DNA from: Utricularia gibba
Lineage: Eukaryota; Streptophyta; Magnoliopsida; Lamiales; Lentibulariaceae
NCBI GenBank assembly: GCA_002189035.1
Contig: CM007990.1
Location: forward strand, 3,472,001 to 3,536,000
Direction of reading: 5' to 3'
DNA length: 64,000 bases
Both the position numbers and the translations under genes were made by a program. Each line of letters starts with the position of its first letter. Position 1 is the stretch's first letter. Below are positions 1-10,253 of this stretch, piece after piece. Under the pieces are notes generated by a model, which saw only the letters and a list, made by a program, of their open reading frames with translations, had not been told where the DNA came from and did no database searches.

Positions 1-263
1 CTTTTATTAGTGTATAATTTAATATCCAAACTACATATAATTGTAATGCTCAACTATAAAAAAAAAAGTAATGAAACTAACGGACAATAAACTCTTCACC
101 TATAGTAAATGTTATGTCTAGACTTGGGCAGCGAGTTGGGTCAACCTATCAACCCATCGGGTTGACTCGTAATGATCCCGTTTGTTGACTAGCACTCATC
201 AAATATGGGTGCGAGTTGGATTGCGTCAAGATGGATTTGGGTCAACTCAATGGGTTGGCATAT

Positions 264-2781
264 TGTTGTGTATAGTTTCCTCAACAAGTTTTTATTTAAA
301 AAAAACATAAAATACAAATAAAGTATAGTACGAGTGTCGATCTTAAAGAGTTGAGTTTTGCGAAATTGTTTTGTACTATACTTGTACAAATTGTCATGGG
401 TTTGACAAAAAGGGGTTTTAAAAATACATAATCAAGAAATACAATGCAAGTAATAGACCTTGACTAAGGGTTGCAATTCCCAGGAAATGGATTTCTTATA
501 CTTCTTTTGTCTATCCTTGCCTCGGCTCTCATTGATTCCTTCTGCATAACTAGTTAGAAGAGCAAGGAATAGCCTTATGTGATTTTTCCTTGGACGATTG
601 AAAGAACAAGAGGATTACCATTGATTGCCTTGAAAACCAAATTTTGCACATGTGGAACTGTTGCCAATGACTAGTGGCGAGTACGAGATCACTACCCGTC
701 CACTGTTGCAGTACCTCGCTCACAAACAATTCGCTATCTCCCTCGAACTAATAAGGTTGGATATGTTGCTCTTCACCTTGCTTTTCATCAAAATCCACAA
801 GGATTGGCTTGCTATTAATGGTTTATGACTAGGAGAAGTTATAGTAAGACTGCAACATGACGCATGGAAATATGAAAAATTCGAAAGAAATTCAGTAAAT
901 AATCGAGATTAATGCTCAAGACATGAGAGGAAACTTCATCTATTTCCAAAAACTAAAAAGGTTTAGCCACGAATGGCCATGAAAACAAAAAATGAAAACA
1001 TAAAGTTAAATTGTTCTTCCCACCTTTAGTGGAGAGAAGAACCAAAATTTCTAAGTACGAGAATAAGTGAGAAAAGGTTTGAAAAGTAAGCGCCTAATCA
1101 TTCTTTCTATCTTGCGTGCGCCATCAGTTTTCCCATGTGTGCAAGTAAGCGCCTAATCATTCTTGTAGACTCTGACATACCGTAAGTCAGAGGTCCTAAC
1201 TAGTATCAATCTTCCACCTACAATTGATCTAAGTTGTGTGTAAGGCACAATACGTCAGTGTCTAGTCTCCTGCAAGCCTCCTGCAACACTTTAAACCTGT
1301 CTTCTGACATTTTGGGTGAAATTGCATGTAAGAAGACGAAAAATATGTACAGAATACAAAAATATGATTTTTCTAATAAAATCTGTTGCGTGTCGTTTAC
1401 TCAACAAATTTTAAATATTTAAAACGTAGGACACTAGAAAGCGTAGTACGAGTATCGATCTCAGGGAGTTGTTTTTCGTGGAAAGTGTTTTGTAAATAAT
1501 TTCTACAAAATGTCACAGTTTTGTAAAAGGGGGTTTTTAAGATGCAGAAATAAAAGATGCAACCTAAGTGATGGGCCTTGACTACGGGACGCAGTTCGTG
1601 GGAATAAGACTCCATCTCCTTCCTTTGTCCGTTTTTGCCTCAGTTTTCACTGATTTCTTCCAAATAGCTAGTTATAGGAGCAAGGAATAGCCTACTCTCC
1701 CTTACACTCTGATTGACAATGAGGCGCGGGAATAACCTCATGTGATTCCCCCTTGGACGATTAGGAAGACAAGAGGATTGCCTTCAAAACCGAATTGTGC
1801 GCGTGTGCCCAGCTGTTGCCAATGGCTAGTGGCAGGTCCGAGGTCACAACCTGTCCACTGTCGCGGTACCTAGACCACAAACAATCTGCTACTTCCCTTG
1901 AACCAGCAGGGTTGGAGTTGGTGCTCTTCACCTTGATCTTCACCAAAATCCATGAGAAGTGGCCTGCTACTCATGGACCTTGACTAAGAGTCGTTACAGA
2001 AAGACTGTAACAAGACGCATGGAAGTATGCGGAATCCGAATGGAATTCAGTGAAGAACCGAGTGTATTGCTCAGGACTTGGAAGGAAACTTCATCTACTT
2101 CCCAGAAACTAAAGGTTTTTAGCCCGAAAGGGCCATGGAAATAGAAACTAAAAGAAACTAAGTGTTCTTACTCCTTGAGAGGAGGAAGAACTCAAAAGTT
2201 CTAAGTAGAAGAGAAAATGTTCAAAAGTCCGAAACTAAGTGCTCCAAATGGCTTTTATATGACTTCCCACGTTCATTAACTCCTTTGGGTCCCCTTCCCA
2301 TCATTCCTTCTGTCTTGCGTGCGCCACCAGACTTTCTTTGCGTGCAAGTTTGTGCCCAATCATTGCTGCAGACTCTGACATGCCATAAGTCATGGGCCTT
2401 GACCAGTGTCAGTCTTCCGCCCACAATCATTCCAACTCGCGTACAAGGCACGAAAACTCAGAGTCTAACCACCTAGAATACTCCTGCAACACTCTATCAT
2501 AGTCTCCTGACATGTCTCGGTCAAAGTGTGAGAAAAAAGACATAAAATATACACAAAATGAGAAAATAGGAATTTTCTAGTAAAAATCAAATACTTAATA
2601 ATAAGACTCCTAATTTGGACGACTTCATACATAATTAACACATAATAATACCTAATAATTAACTAGAAAATGGCACTTAACAAAATCAAATACTTATCAA
2701 TATAACTTCTAATTTGAACGACTTAATCCTAATTTAACATATAATAACACATAATAAACACTTAGAAAATGACACTTAACA
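264..2781 (+). mobile_element. Solo LTR, family 2 (outer copy, interrupted)
   Basis: Starts TGTTGTGTATAG and ends GACACTTAACA, so it has the TG...CA ends and short TGTT/AACA inverted repeat of an LTR. It is flanked by CATAT (259-263) and TATAT (2782-2786), a 5-bp duplication with one change. A second copy of the same family (1384-2682) is inserted near its 3' end. No primer-binding site or coding sequence follows, so it is a solo LTR. It shares long blocks with the copies at 38.6-39.1 kb and 49.4-50.1 kb. Confidence 0.72.
1384..2682 (+). mobile_element. Solo LTR, family 2 (inner nested copy)
   Basis: Begins TGTTGCGTGTCG and ends GGCACTTAACA. It is flanked by a perfect 5-bp duplication AAATC (1379-1383 and 2683-2687). 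The outer copy resumes right after the duplication, so removing 1384-2687 restores its continuity. About 1.3 kb with no internal retroelement sequence. Near its 5' end is a GTAGTACGAGTATCGATCTC block shared with the outer copy. Confidence 0.82.
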
Positions 2782-3222
2782 TATATTAAAACAAAGAATT
2801 TCCTTTTGTTCAACAGTCATATCTGAGATCCTAGATCATTTCCTTCCTACAAACTTTCGAACCTCAAGGTTCAAACCCTAGTAGCTATTCTTCATGCGTT
2901 TTGCAATTCTCCATGTTTACTTCAAATTTTCTCATTATAGAGTGACTTTAGTTTCGATTCCCTATTTCTCTGTTAATTTCTGTTAGCTTTCTACATCTTG
3001 AGTCCAAAAATGTTGGGCTGCATATCATGTTCAAAATCGGTTCAATAAAGTCAAATGCTTCGATAAGATGTATTTCATGTTATATATGAAAAAATTATAG
3101 CATTTTTCTGGCTAAAGTTGTGTTCTTTTGTCTGTGTTTAGGTAATTTTGAAAGAAGTTTGTTTTTATTTTGTATGGATTTAAAATTGTATTCAAAGCTA
3201 TATATATTTTTATTTTTTACAG

Positions 3223-6200
3223 ATGGATGATGCTTCAAATCATTCTGTTAAGCAACTTGAGGAAATAAACAATGATATTGTTCATGAAATTGAAGATGAT
3301 GACGATTTTAATGAAGTTACTGAATCAATGACAACATCAGCTAAACAGAAGACTAAAGGAAAATCTATAGATTGGCATGTGTTACTTCACATATGATCAA
3401 AAATCAGGAAGTGCGACTTGCAATTATTGTGCTTCCAGCTACAAATATAGTAAAGGAGATGATAACACATATTTTTGAGTGTTTAGGAGTAGGAAAATGT
3501 CTAATATTTTGCCACAAAACTCGAGTTCTAACATGAATTCTTATGTTTTTATGACTAATACTACAATCGCGTGTTTTATTCCTAGTTGGGACTAAATTTA
3601 TGATTTAATCATAAATTTAATCCCAACCTTGTTTCTAATAGTTACTTCGAGCAATGTAGTGCATGTAGGCAACAGAAATCCCAAAGAGCCAGATATAAAC
3701 AGTGCAGTAGCAGAGGATGAGTAAAAAGTATGAAAAGAAGTACACAAAATCCAAGGAGATGAAAAAGGAGGATTTTCGACAAAAAAGAAGACAAAATGGA
3801 GAGAGAAAAAGAGATCTCTCCCATTGAGGCACACGACACAGCTTTGTGGAGAAGATTTTTGGGGGAAGAAGGAAGTGGGACAACGAGCGAGAAAAACAAG
3901 TTTCCCTTTTGAAGATTTTCTTTCATTCTTGATGAACACTATTCCTAGCTGAAACTAGTTTTAGTTTTCCCTACGTGAACAATTTACTGTTTATGCTATG
4001 TTATGCATTTAATGTTCTTGTTTAACCTTGAAAACAGAATTTTGTTTAGAATGTGTTATAAAAATGTTTTACTTTCCCTTGCTATGAGTGACTAAGCACT
4101 TAGAGGGGTGTCTTGGGGCAAAAGCAGTGTAATATGGTCAATCATTTGACCTTTTTAACCATAGATCACACTATTTTCTTAACAAACCATGATAGATTCA
4201 GGAGGGAGAAGTAGTAAAACTCATTTTAACAACCCTAATTAGAGGTAAATCAAAGATTAGGGGAAAAACAAAAGTTTGGGTAAACCTAGACTTTTGATTG
4301 TTAGATATCTTATTTGTGATGTATGTGAGACTATTTTAGTGATAAGCATGCAAGCCCTAAGAGCCCCAAGGCACACCCATCTCATTTAGGTATAACCGAG
4401 TTCACAAGTTCGTCACTTTTCTTTATTGCATTTTATCACAACTCTTCCTTAGTTCTAGTTAAGACCAAATCCATCAAAGTGACACTGATTTCATGCATTG
4501 ACTTTCACATAACAAGCACCTAGCTCCTTGTGTTCGACTGTAGTCTATTATGTTCATATTTTTCATATGATTTGATGTGAATTAGGTTTATAAATTTTAT
4601 TTGATAGGTAAATTTGCAAATTAACGACATTGCAACATTTTTCGTTTATCAGGAGGTAGCATTTCTAACTATTTATGTCATCTTGAAAGAGCCCATTTTT
4701 ATAAGTATAGTAGTTGTTTCAAATAAATGAAATTGAATATGACAGGTGGTAACCTTTCGAAAAAATTTACATTTGATTTAAAATCCACCTAAGTTGAATA
4801 TGGTAGGTAATAATCTATTTACGTCATCTTGAATGAGAAATAATTTTCTGATATTGAAAATCCACATATGATGAATTGTTTTGCAAAGAAGATGCAACCT
4901 CATTCCTTTTTCTTGAAGATCGGTTGTTAGAATAGCATTAGATCAATTAGAAAAACAGAAAAAAGAATTGGTTTCTTTATTTGAATCCTTGGATTGTAAA
5001 TATGCCTTAATAATGATGGTTGATGTGGCATTAATGGTAAAAATTATATTGCTATGATTATTACATGGATTGATGGAAATCGGATCATTGACAAGAAAAT
5101 CATTGCCTTTATAGACTTTGATGTGTCTCACAATAAACCAAAAATTGCTATAGTTATTAATAATATTTGTTGTAAATATCGTATTTTTTATCATATTTGT
5201 ACTAGTATACTTGATAATACTTCTAATAATGCAAATGCTATACGTATTTTGAAAACCTATATGAATCCTATTGTGAGTCGTGCATTTTTTTTCATTCTAA
5301 ATGCATTTATCATATATAAAATTTGTGTGTATAGGACGCTTACAAACTTCTTATATTGAATGTTTTAGTTGTTGATATTCCTAGATTAGTTTCTACTTTA
5401 CATCTTCAAAAAGAGATGCTTTTAAACGTTTGAGTCAAGCTAACAATATTCCTTTTCGAAGTTTGAAAGATGATTTGATGACTTGGTGGAATTCTACTCT
5501 TATGATGTTGCGTTCTTTATTGTCATATAAAGATATTGTGGAAATCTTTTTGGGAATGAACTCTAATTTAAATATTCAATTGATTGCTTCTAATTTTAAA
5601 AACATTAATATTCTGATTGATTGTTTAAGTACATTTCATAGTTATATGAAATTATGTAGTGGTGTTTATTATCATACAATTTATTTGGTTTTGCAGGCTT
5701 TGTTTTTAAAAAATATTGCATTAGTTTTTAAAAAATATTATACTAATTTTATTTTTTGTGATACTATACATGAGATGATTTTAAATTTTTTAAAATATTA
5801 TAAGAGTATTTCTGTTGTATTTCTTGTTGCAAATATTTTGAATCCTAAAATAAAAAAAAATCTGGTTTACAAAATTGTTTAAAAATCTTTTATAATTTTT
5901 ATAATTTTCTTCAAATACCCAGTTTTACTTCAAATGCTTATGCTTCAGATCATTTGTATGAATTGTATGAAATTGAATATGGTAGTTCAAGTAGTGAAGA
6001 TGGACTAACATGTGATGATAATGATTGCGAAGCTGCAGCTACCAATGATTATTGGTCTATGGTGCATGTTTCATTTTCCACAAGTACGATTATCAAAGCA
6101 AATGAAGTTACATTATATAATGCAATTACATGGAAATATGGAAGAAAACTTACATACTTGATTGGTGGAAAAACCAAACATCTCTCTATCAACTCTAACT

Positions 6201-6424
6201 TGATTAGCAAAAGATATTCTTACACTATCTATATCGACAATAGCATCAAAGACTGCTTTTAGTCCATAGGGTAGGGTTATTACACCACATCAATCTCGTT
6301 TATCCATTGAAACATTAGAAGCATGCTTTTTTTTTTTTGAAAGATTTGATGCAAGTCGAATTAAGGTTGCAGAATATTACTACCGACGATGAGGTGAATG
6401 ATGAGGATGATTCAAACATTGCTT
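3223..6424 (+). pseudogene. hAT transposase relic (BED finger to hAT dimerisation domain)
   Basis: A decayed Ac/RICESLEEPER-type transposase. It starts at an ATG directly after a TTTTTTACAG acceptor with an acidic N-terminus, then part of a BED zinc finger (CNYCASS) that is broken at 3459 by a solo LTR and resumes at 4652 with SNYLCHLERAH. Around 5050-5330 is the region with DNTSNNANAIRILK, matching the DNASAND block of the family. Around 5440-5880 is TWWNSTLMML, the RWNST block. At 6170-6330 is the hAT C-terminal dimerisation domain: STIAS and RVITPHQSRLS, with frame changes and stops. Many stops make it non-functional. The order of blocks is as in an intact transposase. Confidence 0.82.
3460..4651 (+). 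mobile_element. Solo LTR, family 1, copy A
   Basis: A 1192-bp segment starting TGATAACACATA and ending CGTTTATCA. It is flanked by GGAGA (3455-3459) and GGAGG (4652-4656), a 5-bp duplication with one mismatch. It interrupts the BED zinc-finger codons of the hAT transposase; reading across the junction without it rejoins the transposase frame. The same family recurs at 35.4, 36.8, 47.9, 61.6 and 62.6 kb. Confidence 0.85.
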
Positions 6425-7051
6425 GAATATATTTTTCACCAAATTTTTCTATTTTTCATGTTTTGTTTTCCTTAAAAAAGGTTTTTAATTTCACCTATGA
6501 TTTTCATAGTTAGTCCCAAGCTTGGATAAAAAAACAGGAAAGACTTGCATATTATATCAAATAATGTTGATTTTTTAATGTGTTTTGTGTGTTCATTAGG
6601 TTGCTCCAATTGACAATAACACTATCAACTATTATGCTAGTTACTTGTCATGTTATCATTTGATTTTGAGGCTTTAATTATAGATGCAAAATTTTTAGGA
6701 AATGCAATGAATGCTTCCGAAAAAACCCCTCCAATGACATCAAGAGAAAAGATCCAAACGCTACAAAAAAGACTGTAAATGAGAGCAATTCTAGTCATTC
6801 ACAAGCAAGAAATGCTTTTGAATAATAAGGCTTCAACATCTGAGAATCTAAGCCTTAAGGGAGACAAAGGACCAGCTGTTAGTCATCTACTTTCAAGTCA
6901 CAATAAAAAATTGTAATTGGCAGCTCTAACTAGTTATGTGTCCGGTAGAGGTTTGACCCATAATGGGTCGATCTGTCCAAACCCACCCAATCCATATTGG
7001 CTCAATGAGTCAAATCCGAACATTTTGGGACTTGACCCATGCTTTAGACTA

Positions 7052-8296
7052 AGTATATCCTCATTATCAAGCATGTAGGAGGGTGTTCTAGTCATGCACC
7101 ATTGTAAAGGTAGTCCGAAAGCTAATCAAGGTGTCCAATTTGGTGGAGAGGGTGTCAATTTCAAAATGAAAGACTAAGAGGAGATATTTCTAATAGAGAA
7201 AATAAATCATAGGTTGGTTCCCATGTAGAGCCAATTTATAGTCTTTAGATGACTATGCAGATTGTTAATAATCCTCCAATAACATGAAACCTGAATCTAT
7301 ACTATTTTAAGTTTTTTATACCATACTATATTTAAGTCTACAATTCCATAAGACAAATAACATTAAATCTACTTGCTCTTGTTGATATTTATTCAAAAAG
7401 ATTTATCTATGTACTCATATCTCAACCTTTTTATCTAACTCTTAATTGAGTTTCATAAGCTAGGTGTTTCACCTTTTTAATCTATCTGGTATTGAAAGAT
7501 TAACACTGAAAAGTTTCAAACTTTAGGTCAAAGTTTACATACACCTCTTTCTTTCTCAATGTACAATTCTAAAATTTAGCCATTTATGCCAAAATAAAAT
7601 AACTAAGGCATAAAATGAAAATACAAACAAGTTCATAGCTTTTGTCATGAAAATAGTATGATAATCGTAAATAAATTGTTCAAATATAGAAAGATGCAGT
7701 GAAATGAGTCATGTTTAGATAATACTACTGCTAGCATCTATTTGGAATAGGGTTCTTGGTTCTTCATCTAGAATGCCTCTTCTTCCTCTTGTTCATCTCT
7801 TACTCCTCTAAAAATGAGCATATATTAAAAGTCTTCTTCCCCAGAAAAAATGTAGTTGGGTTGTTTAGAAATATCTTCATTTATCTGCATCTCCTTGACA
7901 TTTGTATGTATTTTGTCCTTCAATTTTTTTTATCTTTTTGATTGATGTTATTTTTATTTTCTTCATATCGTCAAATGTTGGTATATTTTTTTTTTTTGTA
8001 AAAAGTTATTTCTCTTTTATTTTTTTAAATTTATTTAAATTGTCCATTTTACCTCTATCTCGTATTGTGTCATCGGTTTTGAATGTAACTTAGATTGATA
8101 ATTCAATAAAATTTATTCAACTAGAGAATCAATATTAAAACTACAGTGAATAATCGTAGAAAAAAAGGTAAATACTATTAAAATATTGATATTTACTTTT
8201 AAAATATACAATTTTTTACTAAAAAATACACTACTTTTATGGGGTAAAACTATTAAGAAAATATATGTTTTCACTTACACGTATAAGAGCCATATG
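7052..8296. other. AT-rich stretch, no gene recognised
   Basis: No coding, RNA or repeat signature is recognisable. The short open frames at 7756-8093 are T-rich, low in complexity and lack conserved motifs, so they are not called. Confidence 0.55.
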
Positions 8297-9465
8297 TGAT
8301 GGTGATTCTGCAAGTGAACAGAAACCGTCGAAATAATAAAATGAGATCGTATCCACAGTGAATTGTTATTGGAATATTCTTTTCAAAACAAATACATAAA
8401 AAGATTGAAAACAAAAGAGGAATTTGGTTTTGGAGACAATAAGGAAAGTGGCATTGGATCTAAGATCCACCTTACTTGAAACTCGCCCTTGCGTGTGTGC
8501 AAACCTTGAAAACTGACCTGCTTGTGTAAGTTTTGGGGGTATTATGCTGAAGTAGTGCTACTCGGTGAACGTTATAGCACCGTCCATTGTTTTGTGGGAT
8601 TATGGAATCAACCATGCCACCAGAGCCATTTCACCTCTTGTAATAACCCATGTTTTTCCCACACTCAAATCTAACCCCTACACCTCTCACCTCGCAGATG
8701 GAATATGTCTTACCAACGATGTTCGATTGAGCCCTTCTCCTTAGGTGCTTAAGACCAACATTTGATTCTCCCACACTCCCTTAGGACTATGTGGTGCTAA
8801 AGATCACGTTGATAAAAAAACGTTGTGAAAAACAGAATCAGACATCAAATTAAATACTGAAAAACATAGTAAGACAGTCACACGCGCGGAACTTGCGCAA
8901 GCAAGGCTTCATAGCAGATCCTTAGCCGCAAACGCTCGCACGCGCATGCTTGACTCTAAACAACAAAAGTTGATGAAAAATGAAGGGAAAGGAATCCAAA
9001 ACATGCTAGACTCGACTCTAAACCCTAAATTGATTCTCTGATCGTCCACCTTCGACTCCCTTCTTTAGGTCTTCACATTTAGATCTTTATATAATGGTAG
9101 AGATTTATCGAACTTTCTTGATGGGCTCTTATTAAATCTTCTATCCGGATCTTCTAAGATTTAACACAAATCTTCTAGGATAAGATCCAAATTTTCCCAA
9201 AACTCGCATCTTATCTTATCCGAGAATCTTTGAACGAGTTTTCATCTAGATGGACTGAATCTTTGTCTCCATCGAAGTAGTTCGAAAATCCCCCAAATTA
9301 TGCCAAAATTATCCTGAAAAATCACAAAACACACTTTCCCTCCAAAAAGATCAAAGTGATATGAAAAATATAAAATTCTTCTAAAAACATAAGGAAAATG
9401 TGATAAAAAGAATGCAAAACTCATCTCAAAAAGCATAAATATAAGTGACATAAAATCACTTATCA
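8297..9465 (+). mobile_element. Solo LTR, family 3 (candidate)
   Basis: A 1169-bp segment starting TGATGGTGATTCTGC and ending TCACTTATCA, flanked by ATATG (8292-8296) and ATATA (9466-9470), a 5-bp duplication with one change. Near its start is GAGATCGTATCCACAG, a block commonly seen near the ends of plant Ty3/gypsy-type LTRs (recalled, not searched). There is only one copy in the window, so the boundaries rest on the ends and the duplication alone. Confidence 0.5.
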
Positions 9466-9894
9466 ATATATATGTTGGTGAAACTTATATACAATGTTTC
9501 TATTTTTTATTATTTGATTTCTCAATTATTTTAAGAAAATAAAAATAAAATTAAAATTAAAAGAAAAACTTATACACTTTTTCATTTTGTTGGATTTGTA
9601 AAATTACCATTGGTTTTCCAAATCCAAAGGCTAAAGTGCATACAAATTAAATTATATTATCAAAATCTTCCTATAACTTCCGTCGTTAATATTTGTTGAT
9701 GGTGAATAATAAATGGCGATGCAAATTCGCATAATTACAAAATTCAAATAAACCATCTGAATTATCAACAAAATAGCACCTTACCTCTGCTTAGCCTGGG
9801 ATATAATTCACATCATTTTACATTAATTCCAATAAAAGAATTTAAAAGAAAAACCATGTCAATTTTGTTAATTTAGTTAGTGTGATCTGCTTCG

Positions 9895-10218
9895 CGTGAC
9901 GTGGGCCATGGTCATCTCTCTGATTTCTTTTTTTTTTCGCGTCCGTTTTCGTTCTCGCGCTGCAAAACCCTAATTCTCCAATCGATTTCGACCTTCACAC
10001 AGTTTTCACAAAGATTTGAATCGCTCCCAAAACTTCTTTCCTACGAAACATTTCTCGATTGCACGCATGGAGATTGGTGTTCAGCGCTGGTGACATGCAG
10101 GATACGCCGTGTGTCCATTTGCAGTTGATGATTGAATTTCGAGATTTTTCGGTCCTTGAGCTTGAAACAAGTAGGGTGGAGAACGGTGAGGAACTTTGGG
10201 TAACAAGGTTAGGAGAAA
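9895..10218 (+). promoter_or_regulatory. Promoter and leader of the CCR4-type gene
   Basis: A TGGGCC site II-like motif lies near 9903 and a telo-box AAACCCTAA at 9964-9972, both common upstream of plant housekeeping genes. The leader to 10218 contains two upstream ATGs, annotated separately. A leader intron cannot be excluded: TTCAG and ATGCAG acceptor-like sites occur near 10080-10100. The stretch 9466-9894 before it is AT-rich with nothing recognisable. Confidence 0.5.
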
Positions 10219-10253
10219 ATGCTAAGTGTGCATCGTGTGCACCTGCCTTCTGA
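10067..10253 (+). promoter_or_regulatory. Upstream ORFs before the CCR4 start
   Basis: A nine-codon uORF including its stop (10067-10093, MEIGVQRW) is followed after one base by a second ATG at 10095. That frame stays open for 52 codons to a stop at 10251-10253, overlapping the main start at 10219 in another frame. Ribosomes using it could not reach the main start by simple reinitiation downstream. This matters only if the transcript starts upstream of 10067 and the leader is not spliced here. Confidence 0.45.

Larger units (their letters stand above)
119..7051 (+). mobile_element. hAT DNA transposon, nested by three solo LTRs
   Basis: The outer boundaries are inferred. The left end begins TAGACTTGGGCAGCG and the right end, read inward on the other strand, begins TAGTCTAAAGCA. 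Both ends carry the GGGTCAA/GGGTTGAC-type subterminal motifs often seen in plant hAT elements. The flanking 8-mers, GTTATGTC at 111-118 and AGTATATC at 7052-7059, agree at 5 of 8 positions, which suits an old 8-bp target duplication. Subtracting the inserted LTRs (264-2781 and 3460-4651) and their duplications leaves about 3.2 kb, a normal hAT length. The transposase relic inside is certain; the exact ends are moderate. Confidence 0.5.

Noticed and set aside
7756-8093. T-rich open frames as possible membrane proteins
   Set aside because: Low-complexity translation of poly-T DNA, no conserved motif and no splice or promoter context.
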